Positions 34,570-43,191 of a DNA stretch of 64,000 bases are shown piece by piece (the first letter of the stretch is position 1; the number at the start of each line of letters is the position of its first letter). The stretch is from Planotetraspora sp. A-T 1434. Its GTDB lineage: Bacteria; Actinomycetota; Actinomycetes; Streptosporangiales; Streptosporangiaceae. The translations under genes and the position numbers were made by a program. The stretch is from positions 124,001 through 188,000 of the forward strand of contig NZ_JAOEGB010000010.1 of the NCBI RefSeq assembly GCF_025420585.1. Direction: 5' to 3'. The notes beneath the pieces are model-generated. The model was not told the origin of the DNA. It was given only the letters and a program-made list of their open reading frames with translations, and ran no database searches.

Positions 34570-35186
34570 TTGCCGATCTCCTCGCGGACGGCGGCTGTGA
34601 CGCGCTCGGCGCGGGCGACGATGTCGTCGACCTTGGCAACCTCGGTCGCCAGTTCGGCACGGGCCTGCTCATCCTTGATGCCGCCGAGGTTGATCTCGAC
34701 GTTCACCCGGGCGGTGGTCGCCGCAGCCCGCGCGGCCTCGGTGGCGGCGGCGATGTCAGTGATGACGTTGCGGTTGCCGATGGGCAGGAGTTCCTCGGCC
34801 AACTCTGTGATCAGCTGGGCGACGGCGATGACCTCGGCCGGAGGCTTGCCCGCACCGATCAGCGCCCTCGCGATGGCAGCGGAGCGGGCAGCCTTGGCGT
34901 CCTCGGTCTCTTTGGAAAGCTTGTAGGCGTCGGTGACCGCGGTGAACGCCGCCGCGTCGTCCTCGGCCAGCCGTAGAGCGGTGGACCGCAGCTCGTCGGT
35001 CTCGGCGATGATCCGCTCGATGGTCAGCGTGTGCTCGGCGTGCTTCTCCCCAGTGCTGTATCGAGCGACCATTCCCAGCAGAGCCGCGGCCTGCGCCGCA
35101 TGCAGAGCCGCCACCGCGCCCCCGCCCGGGGCCGGCACGCGGTCGGCGAGCCGTACCAAGAAGTCATTGATCTTTTCGTCGCGCAT
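34566..35186 (-). CDS. Cyclodeaminase/cyclohydrolase family protein (FchA-like)
   Basis: 206 residues, largely helical. The motif RVPAPGGGAVAALHAAQAA near residue 15 and the helices ending ALIGAGKPPAEVIAVAQ and NRNVITDIAAATEAARAA match the formiminotransferase-cyclodeaminase C-terminal family, which includes methenyl-THF cyclohydrolase FchA. It overlaps folD by four bases (ATGA), so both act on folate one-carbon units. FchA would provide a second cyclohydrolase beside FolD, or remove ammonia from formimino-THF if a formiminotransferase exists elsewhere. The start is ATG 35186 with GAAGGAC upstream. Confidence 0.85.
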   Translation of the reverse strand: MRDEKINDFLVRLADRVPAPGGGAVAALHAAQAAALLGMVARYSTGEKHAEHTLTIERIIAETDELRSTALRLAEDDAAAFTAVTDAYKLSKETEDAKAARSAAIARALIGAGKPPAEVIAVAQLITELAEELLPIGNRNVITDIAAATEAARAAATTARVNVEINLGGIKDEQARAELATEVAKVDDIVARAERVTAAVREEIGK

Positions 35187-35392
35187 GAGCGCTCGTCCTT
35201 CGGTCGGTTAGGTCGCAGCGCGGTCACAAAGATCCTCCCACGCCCCAACGTTCGCCCGTATCCGGGCTGCGGTGCCCTGCGCGACAGCCGCGTCCGAACG
35301 CTGACCAAACCGTGGTGGTCGTTCCTACGGGTCAGACGACCTCGGAGGAGCAGCGGAGTAGGTGGAGAGATTTCCGCACGGCTTTACGCCGA

Positions 35393-36226
35393 TCAGGTTG
35401 GCGGCGTAGCTCTGTCCAGTGCCCTATGGAGCGCGCTCGCGACCGAGAGCCATTCGATGATCTCGTCGACGCTGAAATTGGGGTCGGAAGGTCTATGTGC
35501 CCGGGGGTTGCGCGCTGCCCGATATAACGCCATCCCCAAATGCATGTAGCCATCCTGCTCGCTTATATCAGATCTTGTGGCGCCCTTGTTCAGGGCAACA
35601 ATTCGCTTCTTTCCCAGAACCTCCGCTACCAAAGAAGCCCCATCGTCGTCTATTCCACTGAGTTTTCTGAGTCGAGCTCCGACGGTCTTGCACGCTTCTT
35701 CAACAGCTTCATCACCGTGGCCGCCGCGAAGTCTCGCTATAGCGGCTGTTTTGATAACGGGATGCAGGTGCTGGAGGCGAGCTTCAATGGCGGCTGCCTC
35801 GCCATGACCCCCGTTGGCGGTCGTGGGGTAGTTGATCTGCTGAAGAATGAACGCCTGGAGATGATGAACCAGTTCTTCACACGTTCTCTTGATTGGGCCC
35901 GATGCATATACCCAAGACGTGGTTCTCGGGCTTTTCGCTAGAGTTATTGCTAGGTAAGGATTGGGGGAGTCGTCGTCTTCTTCAAGGCGCGTTATGTCAA
36001 CTGTGGTAACGTCTCGAATGTCATCGCCAAGATCGATCTTGGCGTTCAGTAGGGAGCTGTATTGTCCATGCAGGTTTCGTGATCCTTCAACCTTTATCTC
36101 GGTTTCAGCGTTGGGCCATTGGTCCGTGATTCGCTCAACCTCCCGGATGGTCTTTTCAATAAGAATCCAGTTCTGGTGATGGCCATGCGGGATAAGCGCA
36201 TTCGCCGAGTAATCTTTCCTCGCCAT
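35393..36226 (-). CDS. TIGR02391 (Ymh) family protein
   Basis: 277 residues from ATG 36226, with GGGGTGG upstream. The C-terminal half is a TIGR02391 domain: LHPVIKTAAIARLRGGHGDEAV, GASLVAEVLGK, DGYMHLGMALYRAARNPRAH. The N-terminal half (EKTIREVERI, AETEIKVEGSR) is not recognised. Base composition is clearly less GC-rich than the core genes, a sign of horizontal transfer. TIGR02391 proteins occur in mobile and defence regions of many bacteria, but their role is not established. It lies alone between the folD pair and broken regulatory genes. Confidence 0.75.
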   Translation of the reverse strand: MARKDYSANALIPHGHHQNWILIEKTIREVERITDQWPNAETEIKVEGSRNLHGQYSSLLNAKIDLGDDIRDVTTVDITRLEEDDDSPNPYLAITLAKSPRTTSWVYASGPIKRTCEELVHHLQAFILQQINYPTTANGGHGEAAAIEARLQHLHPVIKTAAIARLRGGHGDEAVEEACKTVGARLRKLSGIDDDGASLVAEVLGKKRIVALNKGATRSDISEQDGYMHLGMALYRAARNPRAHRPSDPNFSVDEIIEWLSVASALHRALDRATPPT

Positions 36227-36428
36227 GGTCAAGCCACCCCGTCTACGAGATCACCTTGAACACCGATGGCGCACAAGGAAGCTGCAGCTAACTCAATCTG
36301 ACTCGTAGATCATTGTGGCAAGCATAGGCTCCGCTTGCCATCCAGTTGCTGCAGGAACCGGGTATCGCAGATTGGATGGTTGGCGGCGAGCGAGCCTGGT
36401 CTGGTCGGAGCGAGGGTGGCGTCGGTCG

Positions 36429-36881
36429 CCTGCTTGGCTCGGCCAGCCGTACACAGCGGAGCGCGTCTCCGATGCTCCAGGCCATGTGGGCACGCATGTT
36501 GAGCGTGGTCGCCGCGAGCGCGGCGTCGCCGGCTTCCAGGGCCCAACCGTGGGAGCGGTCGTTCCAGGCGAGCGCGGCGGCATGGTCTCCGGAGTCTTGG
36601 CACATCCACGCGAGGAACTGCGCGTACTGGCCGAGCATCGCGACTACCCGGTCGGCGAGCGGGCCAGAAGCGGCCTGGGCGAGGGAGGATGCGGTATCGA
36701 GCTGGGCTCGTACGATCGGCAGGAGCGGCCGGCTACCCAGGGTGTCTTCGACTCGACGGTGCTCCGCCAGGCAGCGTTCGAGCCAATCGATCGTGACGGA
36801 GTCCACCCGTTGCGGCTGTTCGATGGCCTTCGTAATGCGCTCGTACAGCTCAGCGTCGGGCGCGACAGAAGGTAGGGCGAC
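36429..36881 (-). pseudogene. Fragment of XRE/TPR-type regulator
   Basis: About 150 residues of one frame read like the middle of the large helical regulators common in Streptomyces: DWLERCLAEHRRVEDTLG, LGQYAQFLAWMCQDSGDHAAA and AGDAALAATTLNMRAHMAW. The expected N-terminal Cro/C1 helix-turn-helix is absent, since upstream sequence in this frame is low-complexity. After RLAEPSRR the expected TPR repeats stop and unrelated sequence follows. The fragment has no plausible start or end of its own, so it is a gene remnant. Confidence 0.6.
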
Positions 36882-36887
36882 CGAGGG

Positions 36888-37077
36888 AATCGGCGTACCC
36901 GGCTGGCGGGATCCTGCGAAGCGACGCCGGGCGGCTGTGGGCCACCCGCGAGCGGCCCTTCGACGCCACGGCGGAGGGGCAGGCGCGTTTCGGACCGTTG
37001 ACGGTGATGACCTGGCGGAACTGTGCCGGTTGATCGCGGAGCAGGAGAGCTTGGCCGAGCTGGAATCTGCCTCGTGA
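36888..37077 (+). pseudogene. Remnant of a small orphan gene with frameshift
   Basis: One frame reads YPAGGILRSDAGRLWATRER followed by PFDATAEG; after a one-base shift in the G run near 36975, another frame continues AGAFRTVDGDDLAELCRLIA to TGA 37075-37077. Short proteins with a GRLWATRERPF core and a TVD-type helix are common orphan genes in actinomycetes. No start codon is found in frame before it merges with the regulator fragment on the other strand, so the 5' end is also lost. Confidence 0.55.
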
Positions 37078-37351
37078 CCGGCGCTTCTGTCAGACGTGCC
37101 AGGCAGGCCGAAGGCCGGCGAGCGGTGCGAGGAGGCCGTGCGCCGCATCCCAGTTTCGGTCCTTCACCGAGGTACGGCAGGCGCTCAAGTTGGGCACACC
37201 TGGGCCTGTGAGATGACTTCCTTCGAGTCGTTGTCGTACGGTGCCGAGCCGCGTGGCCCCCGCCTCCAGGCACGGCGGCGCCTACCGGATTCACGACCTC
37301 GTGCCGCGGCCGACAGCAGCCACCGCGCTGCTCGATGTCAGCTGGTGAGTA

Positions 37352-37720
37352 GTGTCACGAGACGTGGCGACCGAGTTGGAGCAGTTGGCAGCACGACTAC
37401 AGGAGTTCGCGCGGGCGCGGGACTGGGAGCAGTTCCACACGCCGAAGAACCTGGCGATGGCTCTCGCGGGCGAGGTCGGTGAGCTGGTAGCGGAGTTCCA
37501 GTGGCTGACGCCCGAGGAGTCGGGGAGCCTGAATGTGGAGACCGCCGATCGGGTCCGGTCCGAACTCGCCGACGTGACCGTCTACCTTCTTCGCCTTGCG
37601 AACGTGCTCGGCGTCGACCTGGTGGAGGCAGCCAACTCCAAGCTGGACGAGAGCGAGCGCCGTTACGATCCCGAGCTGTATCGCGGCTCCGCCCGCAAAG
37701 CACCTCCGCTAACCTCTTGA
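37352..37720 (+). CDS. MazG-like nucleotide pyrophosphohydrolase
   Basis: 122 residues from GTG 37352. The all-alpha NTP-PPase signature is complete: MALAGEVGELVAEFQWL near residue 35 and SELADVTVYLLRLANVLG near residue 70 provide the four acidic Mg-binding residues. It is close to the small dCTPase/RS21-C6 group rather than the tandem housekeeping MazG, which is encoded separately at 57330. It would hydrolyse (d)NTPs to monophosphates. The next gene, 105 bp downstream on the same strand, encodes a nuclease-helicase, and a perfect palindrome lies between them. A phage-defence pair is likely, by analogy with nucleotide-depleting systems. Confidence 0.85.
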   Translation: MSRDVATELEQLAARLQEFARARDWEQFHTPKNLAMALAGEVGELVAEFQWLTPEESGSLNVETADRVRSELADVTVYLLRLANVLGVDLVEAANSKLDESERRYDPELYRGSARKAPPLTS

Positions 37721-37791
37721 TGACCATGTGATGCGGCCCGACGGGCTTCCGCGTTTGTACGGCTGACGCCGGAGCGGATACGCCCCCACCC

Positions 37792-37809
37792 GCACGAGAT
37801 ATCTCGTGC
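37792..37809. promoter_or_regulatory. 18-bp perfect palindrome before the nuclease-helicase gene
   Basis: GCACGAGATATCTCGTGC is a perfect palindrome ending 16 bp before the GTG start, just upstream of the GGGGGA ribosome site. It may be an operator, or in RNA a hairpin limiting translation of the second gene. Confidence 0.6.
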
Positions 37810-37825
37810 TGCCTGGGGGAAGCCC

Positions 37826-39685
37826 GTGACGGCGTTACGGCTGTCCGTCGAGAACCTGCTCGCGTCGCCCAACGAGGCAGCATTGGCCGAGCAGATCGCC
37901 GAGCATCTCCGTATGACCACCGGCCGCGGTGCCTCGCCTTCCGAAGCCAGGTCGTGGCAGCGAAGCCTTCCTCTCCTCGCCCGGGACCTTGCCGATGCCG
38001 GCCTGCGGCGGGTGGAAGTGCTGGTGGAGTACAAGCTGCCGTTGACCAGCAAGCGCGCCGACGTAGTGCTGGCCGGCGTCCATCCGCGCACCGGTGAAGA
38101 CTCCTATGTGGTTGTGGAGCTCAAGCAGTGGAGTCGTGCCGAGCCGTCCGACCAGGGCGAGCACCTGGTCATCGTGGAAGGCATGCCGGGGAGGGAGACA
38201 CTTCACCCGGCCGAGCAGGTGCGCCGGTATTGCGAGTACATGTGCGACTTCTTGGGTGTCCTCAAGGATCGGCCGAACTCTGTGCATGGAGCCGCCTACC
38301 TCCACAACGCCATGGATCTTGACGTGGACGGCCTTGGCGAGCGGGTGCGTGACGAACGGAGCAGACTCTTCACGAAGCAGCGCCGAGGTGAGTTCCACAA
38401 GTACCTGCGGGAGCGGCTTGCCGACAAGCCCGGCGCCGAAGCGGCCGACCGGCTCCTGAGCAGCCCGGTAGCGCCGAGCAAGCAGCTCATGGCACATGCG
38501 GCCACAGAAATCCGCGAGCGTGAGCAGTTCACCCTCCTTGACGAGCAGCAGGTCGCTTACGAGCTGGTCATGCGTGCTGTCGACAGAGCGCGTCGGGACG
38601 ATTTCAAGCAGGTCGTCATAGTTACCGGAGGCCCCGGCAGCGGCAAGAGCGTGATCGCCTTGTCCTTGCTCGGCGAGCTCTACAGGCAGAGCCGGACCGC
38701 TTTGCACGCGACCGGCTCGCAGTCGTTCACCCAAACCATGCGCCGCTATCCCGGCCGAGGCAGCACGCGGATCAAGAATCTGTTCATGTACTTCAACAGC
38801 TTCACCAGCGCCGAGCAGAACAGCCTGGACGTGCTGATCTGCGATGAAGCTCACCGTATCCGCGAGACCTCGACCAACCGATTCACGCCGGCGGCCAAGC
38901 GCAATGGCCGCTCACAGCTCGATGAGTTGATGGCCGCCGCCCGGGTGCCGGTCTTCCTGCTGGACGAGCACCAGGTCGTACGGCCTGGTGAAATCGGCAC
39001 TGTGCAGGTTATCGAGCAGTACGCCCGGTCGCGAGGTTATGCGGTCAACCGTGTCTCCTTGGACGAGCAGTTCCGTTGCGGCGGCAGCCGCAAATACGAG
39101 CAGTGGGTGCTGCGCTTGCTTGGTCTTGATGGCGGAGGGCCGGTGGCGTGGGACGGCGACAACGATTTTCAGGTACGGCTCGCGCGCTCTCCTCAGGAAC
39201 TCGAGGCGGCACTCCACGCCAAGCCAGGCACCGCGCGAATGACCGCTGGGTATTGCTGGCCGTGGAGCGACCCGCGGTCCGATGACTCCCTTGTGAACGA
39301 TGTCGTGATCGGGGATTGGTCACGCCCGTGGAATGTCAAAAAGGAGCGTGCGGTTGGCGATGCACCGCCCAGCATGCTCTGGGCCACCGAACCGAGCGGT
39401 TTCGGCCAGGTCGGATGCGTCTATACCGCTCAGGGCTTCGAGTACGACTGGTCCGGCGTCATCATCGGCCCTGACCTGAGTGTCAGCGACGGAAAGTTGG
39501 TCACAGTGCGAAAGGAGAACAGGGATCCGGCTTTCAAGAGCCAGAAGGCGGTGTCAGATGATGACTTCGACCAACTCGCGCGCAACGTGTACAAGGTCCT
39601 GCTCACTCGTGGAATGCGAGGGACCGTCATCTACGCTGTAGACCCTGGCCTCCGTGATTTCCTCGCGGAGCTGATCCCTGCTTGA
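37826..39685 (+). CDS. DUF2075/Schlafen-type helicase with N-terminal PD-(D/E)XK-like nuclease
   Basis: 619 residues from GTG 37826. Residues 55-105 carry VEVLVEYKLPLTSKRADVVLAG and YVVVELKQW, the D...ExK core of PD-(D/E)XK nucleases. The helicase part has Walker A VTGGPGSGKSVIAL near residue 270, Walker B DVLICDEAHRI, a sensor-like VFLLDEHQVV, and the late motifs CVYTAQGFEYDWSGVIIG and VYKVLLTRGMRGTVIYAV. This is the DUF2075 (Schlafen group 3-like) SF1 arrangement. Paired with a nucleotide pyrophosphohydrolase, it probably acts on nucleic acids in phage defence. The nuclease assignment rests on the short motif only. Confidence 0.85.
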   Translation: MTALRLSVENLLASPNEAALAEQIAEHLRMTTGRGASPSEARSWQRSLPLLARDLADAGLRRVEVLVEYKLPLTSKRADVVLAGVHPRTGEDSYVVVELKQWSRAEPSDQGEHLVIVEGMPGRETLHPAEQVRRYCEYMCDFLGVLKDRPNSVHGAAYLHNAMDLDVDGLGERVRDERSRLFTKQRRGEFHKYLRERLADKPGAEAADRLLSSPVAPSKQLMAHAATEIREREQFTLLDEQQVAYELVMRAVDRARRDDFKQVVIVTGGPGSGKSVIALSLLGELYRQSRTALHATGSQSFTQTMRRYPGRGSTRIKNLFMYFNSFTSAEQNSLDVLICDEAHRIRETSTNRFTPAAKRNGRSQLDELMAAARVPVFLLDEHQVVRPGEIGTVQVIEQYARSRGYAVNRVSLDEQFRCGGSRKYEQWVLRLLGLDGGGPVAWDGDNDFQVRLARSPQELEAALHAKPGTARMTAGYCWPWSDPRSDDSLVNDVVIGDWSRPWNVKKERAVGDAPPSMLWATEPSGFGQVGCVYTAQGFEYDWSGVIIGPDLSVSDGKLVTVRKENRDPAFKSQKAVSDDDFDQLARNVYKVLLTRGMRGTVIYAVDPGLRDFLAELIPA

Positions 39686-39847
39686 TGGTTTAAACGATCA
39701 GGTCAGCTGAGTGCTTCCGGCTCGGAACGATCGATCAGCGTTGCCAAGAACGGTCAGGCCCGGTGATGGCTACATGCCGAGGAGCCAGCGGAAACTCGTA
39801 GCCGCAGGCGAACTCGCAGTCCACGCGCCATAGCTTCTGGCCGCAGG

Positions 39848-40783
39848 TCAAGTGGCCGGTAGCGAGGTAAGGGTTTCGACGTGGGCGATCTCCTCGGGCG
39901 ACAGGCGGCGCCGATATGCGCTGAGTGCTTGGCGGGAGTCCATTGGGCGGTAGGCCGTTCTCGACAGGCCTGTCCAGGTAAAGCCCTTCCGGGGCTTTGG
40001 CCCGGTGGGTGGTCTTCCGGTGCAGGCCGCCGCTATCCGTTGGGCTGCGCGAGGCGACCACGGCAGCCTGGACCAGTCGTAAAGGTCGCGGAAGCCGTCC
40101 ATAGGGGCCGAGGCGAGCTGCTCGTAGCTGACGACCCTGATGTTCGGCGTCCGGGCGGCCAACTCGTCGATCACCTGGCGCGCCACCTTCCACAGCGCCG
40201 CCGCCTTGGCGATACGGTCCTGTGAGCCGACGAGGGGCCGCAGTTCCTCCACGCAGGGGTGGGCCCGCACGAGAAGCGGCTGTTCGAGCAGTTCGTGGAA
40301 GTACACCGTCCATCCGAGCCGCTGCCAGCTCCCCACGAACGACACAGGGTCCCGTACCAGGATGACGACCTGGCAGCCGAGACGCTTCGCGAACCACTCG
40401 GCGGAGAACAGCGCGAAGGGGTCGTCGAGGAGGGCCCGCCTTCCCAGCAGCCGGCCGATACCGAACGCCGTGCCGTACTTGGCCATTCGGGCCAGGTCGT
40501 AGGGGCGGTGGTTGCGGCGAAGCTCGGCTATCCAGCGGTAACGGAGCGCGACCGTCCGGGAGAACGCCTCCAGCCAGGGAGTTTCGTTGTCACGGCAGAT
40601 GTACTGGAACCGGTGGGTGACCGACGCTGCCAGCACGCCGGGGGAGTGGCCGGGCGGGTGCTGCGGGTTGAGGGGCTCGTTGACGTAGACCAGCTGGCCG
40701 CTCGCCGCGAGCATCTTCCCCACCCAGCTCGTGCCGCTGCGGGGAAGCCCGGTGACCAGCACGGGCGGCCCGGACGCCGTCAT
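39848..40783 (-). CDS. PAPS-dependent sulfotransferase
   Basis: 311 residues from ATG 40783; the longer open frame upstream is the flippase gene read out of phase. The PAPS loop is VTGLPRSGTSWVGKMLAASG at the N-terminus, and the 3'-phosphate site is VVILVRDPVSFVGSWQRLGW near residue 150. ALWKVARQVIDELAAR and VSYEQLASAP follow, as in carbohydrate and glycolipid sulfotransferases. It overlaps the flippase gene by four bases (ATGA) and is the last gene of the minus-strand polysaccharide operon. The acceptor is probably the polysaccharide repeat unit or its lipid-linked form. Confidence 0.85.
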   Translation of the reverse strand: MTASGPPVLVTGLPRSGTSWVGKMLAASGQLVYVNEPLNPQHPPGHSPGVLAASVTHRFQYICRDNETPWLEAFSRTVALRYRWIAELRRNHRPYDLARMAKYGTAFGIGRLLGRRALLDDPFALFSAEWFAKRLGCQVVILVRDPVSFVGSWQRLGWTVYFHELLEQPLLVRAHPCVEELRPLVGSQDRIAKAAALWKVARQVIDELAARTPNIRVVSYEQLASAPMDGFRDLYDWSRLPWSPRAAQRIAAACTGRPPTGPKPRKGFTWTGLSRTAYRPMDSRQALSAYRRRLSPEEIAHVETLTSLPAT

Positions 40784-42276
40784 GCGGGCACCCTGGACAG
40801 TCGGAACGCCGTCGAGGAGTGCCTGCCGAAGGGACGCAGGCCGTACCGGCGGGAGATCTGGACCAGCGGCAGCAGGTTCTTCACAAGGACTCCGCCTGAC
40901 CAGCCAAGAGCGGCCCCGAGGGCGCCGTGAGGCGGCACCAGCAGCACGTCGAGCACGATGGTCGCGGCCACGGCGACGGCGGTGTTGACGAGGCTCGCCG
41001 TCGTGCGTCCCGAGGCGATGAGCACCACGTCGACCATGCCGCAGGCGGTGGCGACCATCATGGTCCCGGAGAGCACGAGCGCGACGGCCACGCCGCTCGC
41101 GTATGCGGGGCCGAAGAGCGGCAGCAACCACGGCGCGAGGGCGGCGTAGCCCAGCCAGATCGGCCATGTCAGCGCGACCAGCCACATCGTCGTGGTCTGG
41201 TACAGCTCCCGTGCTCGGGCCAGGTCGCCCTCGGTGAGTGCTCTGACGAGCCGGGGCTGTACGGCCTGCGCCAAGCCCTGGTTGGCGAGTTGTCCGACGA
41301 CCTTGAACCGGGTCACAGCCGTGTAGACAGCGGCGGGCGCCGGCCCGGCGAGCACGGCGACGATCACGATGTCGAGCCGCTGGAACACCGACTGGATCGC
41401 CGCGGCGGCCGAGCGCGGGGCGGTGTACCGCCAGAACGCCCCCGTGTCCTGCCAGAACCTCCCCGCGTCCCGTTCAACTGTCTCAGTGCGTTGTCGGCGA
41501 ATCCGGCTCACCCAGGAGAACCTGCTGGCGCGCTGCCGGAACGATCTGGTGTCTTGCCGGAACGCCACCACCCTTTCGCGCATGTGCGGCTTCTGTGTCT
41601 CTCCGCGGCCGTACGGCTTGCGGCGCCGCAGCCAGAGGGCGGCAAGGAGAGCCCCGGGAAGGGCGGGCAATGCCCATACACCGACCAGGGCCCACAGGGA
41701 GATACCCGCGAGGGCGCCAACCGTGACGAGGACGAGTTGGCCCAGCGGTTGGGCGAGGCCGTCGAGCAGCAGGGTCGGCCGCATCGAGCCGAGGCCGCGC
41801 GTGACGGACACGAGCACGTCCGCCAGCACGACCACCGGGAGGATCGCGCCCAGCACCACCCATACGCCGCTCGGCACGCCGGTCAGGTCGCGCAGCGAAT
41901 CGCCGGAGACGGCGACAGCGCACGCCGCCAGGATCGAGAGCACGATCACCGGTGGCAGAGCCGTCCACAGAACCGCCCGCGTGTGAGGCCTCTCGGGCTC
42001 ATGGCCCTGCTCACGGTTCGTTCGCGCCAGGGCGTAGATCAGGCCGTTGCCGGTGTCGAGACGTAGGATCCCGGCGAGCATGAGGCACAGCGCCGTCGCC
42101 GTGAAGAAGGCCCCGGCTGAGTCCGGGTCCAGTGACCTCGTGACCACGAGCACGATCAGGAACTGGCTCGTCGCGTTGGCTCCCGCCGCCGCGATCCCGG
42201 CAAGGCTGCCCCGGGCCAGTCCGGCTCGGAGACCGCTGACCGGCGCGGCTTCGAAATAGTCGGTCACCGGCGCCAT
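40780..42276 (-). CDS. Polysaccharide flippase (Wzx/MurJ-like)
   Basis: 498 residues with about 12-14 hydrophobic segments, for example residues 25-45, 60-80, 105-125, 140-160, 180-210 and several after residue 290. Sequence elements such as AAGANATSQFLIVLVVTRSL and SVFQRLDIVIVAVLAGPAPA fit the polysaccharide-synthesis flippase family. The long cytoplasmic loop at residues 215-280 contains repeated FRQDT/FWQDT-type units and many Arg residues, unusual for the family. It should move undecaprenyl-linked repeat units across the membrane. Start and stop overlap both neighbouring sulfotransferase genes. Confidence 0.88.
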   Translation of the reverse strand: MAPVTDYFEAAPVSGLRAGLARGSLAGIAAAGANATSQFLIVLVVTRSLDPDSAGAFFTATALCLMLAGILRLDTGNGLIYALARTNREQGHEPERPHTRAVLWTALPPVIVLSILAACAVAVSGDSLRDLTGVPSGVWVVLGAILPVVVLADVLVSVTRGLGSMRPTLLLDGLAQPLGQLVLVTVGALAGISLWALVGVWALPALPGALLAALWLRRRKPYGRGETQKPHMRERVVAFRQDTRSFRQRASRFSWVSRIRRQRTETVERDAGRFWQDTGAFWRYTAPRSAAAAIQSVFQRLDIVIVAVLAGPAPAAVYTAVTRFKVVGQLANQGLAQAVQPRLVRALTEGDLARARELYQTTTMWLVALTWPIWLGYAALAPWLLPLFGPAYASGVAVALVLSGTMMVATACGMVDVVLIASGRTTASLVNTAVAVAATIVLDVLLVPPHGALGAALGWSGGVLVKNLLPLVQISRRYGLRPFGRHSSTAFRLSRVPA

Positions 42277-43121
42277 GAAGGCTCTGCTCCCAGCCAGGGC
42301 TCCAGGAGGGCGTCCCAGGGGGCGAAGTACTCGTTGAGCTTCTGCCGTACCTTGGCCGGCATGTCCGAGGTGCGCGGCTGCGCGTTGTGGGCCTCGAACA
42401 CCGGGTCACCCAACCGAGGGAGTCCTAGGAACTCCAGCACTCGGTCGTACACCGGTTCGGGATCGCGGAAGAATACGCCGCTGTCGAGCACGAGCACCCG
42501 GTCGCGGCCGACCAGGAGCTCCAGCCGGGAGAGTTGCTCGGCATAGCGCCCACGGGCCAAGTACGCATGATGCTGGTGGGCGTGGCTCACGTAGTGCGGA
42601 GAGGCGCACAGCCGATTGGCTTCGCCCGCGAGCCGTTCCGCCTCCAGATCCAGGGCACGCTCGAACGACGGCTCGGTCTCGAAGCCCCGCGCCAGCTCGT
42701 GAGCATGGGCGGAGCAGGCCCGCTCGACCGGGTCTCGCACGAGCACGATGAGCTTGACCCCGGGCAGGTCCCAGGCGATCCGGGCCGCCGCCAGAGGGTG
42801 GAACAGGTAGTACGGTGACGACTCGAACGCCTGGGGGCGGTAGCCGTACCGGCGGTGCAGCTTCGCAGCGGTCGCCTTGAGCGGGAAGTGGGCCTGATAC
42901 CAGGACAGGCTCCGGTCATAGGCCACGTCGAAGTAGTGCACGCCCTTGCGCAGCACCGGCTTCACTATCAGCGGATGCTGGGCGAGCGCCCGATAGAGCG
43001 ACGTGGTCCCGCACCGCTGCGCCCCGATGATGAGGAATGACGGCAGCATCCGCGCGCCCACGGTGATGCGCCCCGTGGTGAGGGAGACGGCATGCGCCGA
43101 GCGCTTGAACGATGACCTCAC
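42264..43121 (-). CDS. PAPS-dependent sulfotransferase
   Basis: About 285 residues from GTG 43121; the family start MLPSFLIIG would begin at the in-frame ATG 43049 if the basic N-terminus is not used. The PAPS loop is FLIIGAQRCGTTSLYRALA, and VKLIVLVRDPVERACSAHAH is the 3'-phosphate motif. FESSPYYLFHPLAAARI and FLGLPRLGDPVF also match heparan-type/NodH-like sulfotransferases. It overlaps the flippase gene by 13 bases. This is the third sulfotransferase of the locus and is distinct in sequence from the other two, so several positions or sugars may be sulfated. Confidence 0.85.
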   Translation of the reverse strand: MRSSFKRSAHAVSLTTGRITVGARMLPSFLIIGAQRCGTTSLYRALAQHPLIVKPVLRKGVHYFDVAYDRSLSWYQAHFPLKATAAKLHRRYGYRPQAFESSPYYLFHPLAAARIAWDLPGVKLIVLVRDPVERACSAHAHELARGFETEPSFERALDLEAERLAGEANRLCASPHYVSHAHQHHAYLARGRYAEQLSRLELLVGRDRVLVLDSGVFFRDPEPVYDRVLEFLGLPRLGDPVFEAHNAQPRTSDMPAKVRQKLNEYFAPWDALLEPWLGAEPSWRR

Positions 43122-43191
43122 GGCGATGACCTCACAGCGACCTCGCAGGGGTGGTCCACAGCGATGCACGTCACGGCGATGACCTCACAGC
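43118..43191 (+). repeat. 21-bp exact direct repeat flanking the kinase/sulfotransferase junction
   Basis: The 21-bp sequence beginning TCACGGCGATGACC occurs at 43118-43138 and 43171-43191, 53 bp apart; a shorter third copy (GATGACCTCAC) starts at 43111. One copy spans the sulfotransferase start and the other the end of the kinase-like gene. Slippage duplication is the simplest origin. Confidence 0.7.

Noticed and set aside
27200-39800. Accessory island as an integrated prophage or ICE
   Set aside because: No integrase, transposase, portal, capsid or conjugation gene is present, and I found no attachment-site repeats at its edges.
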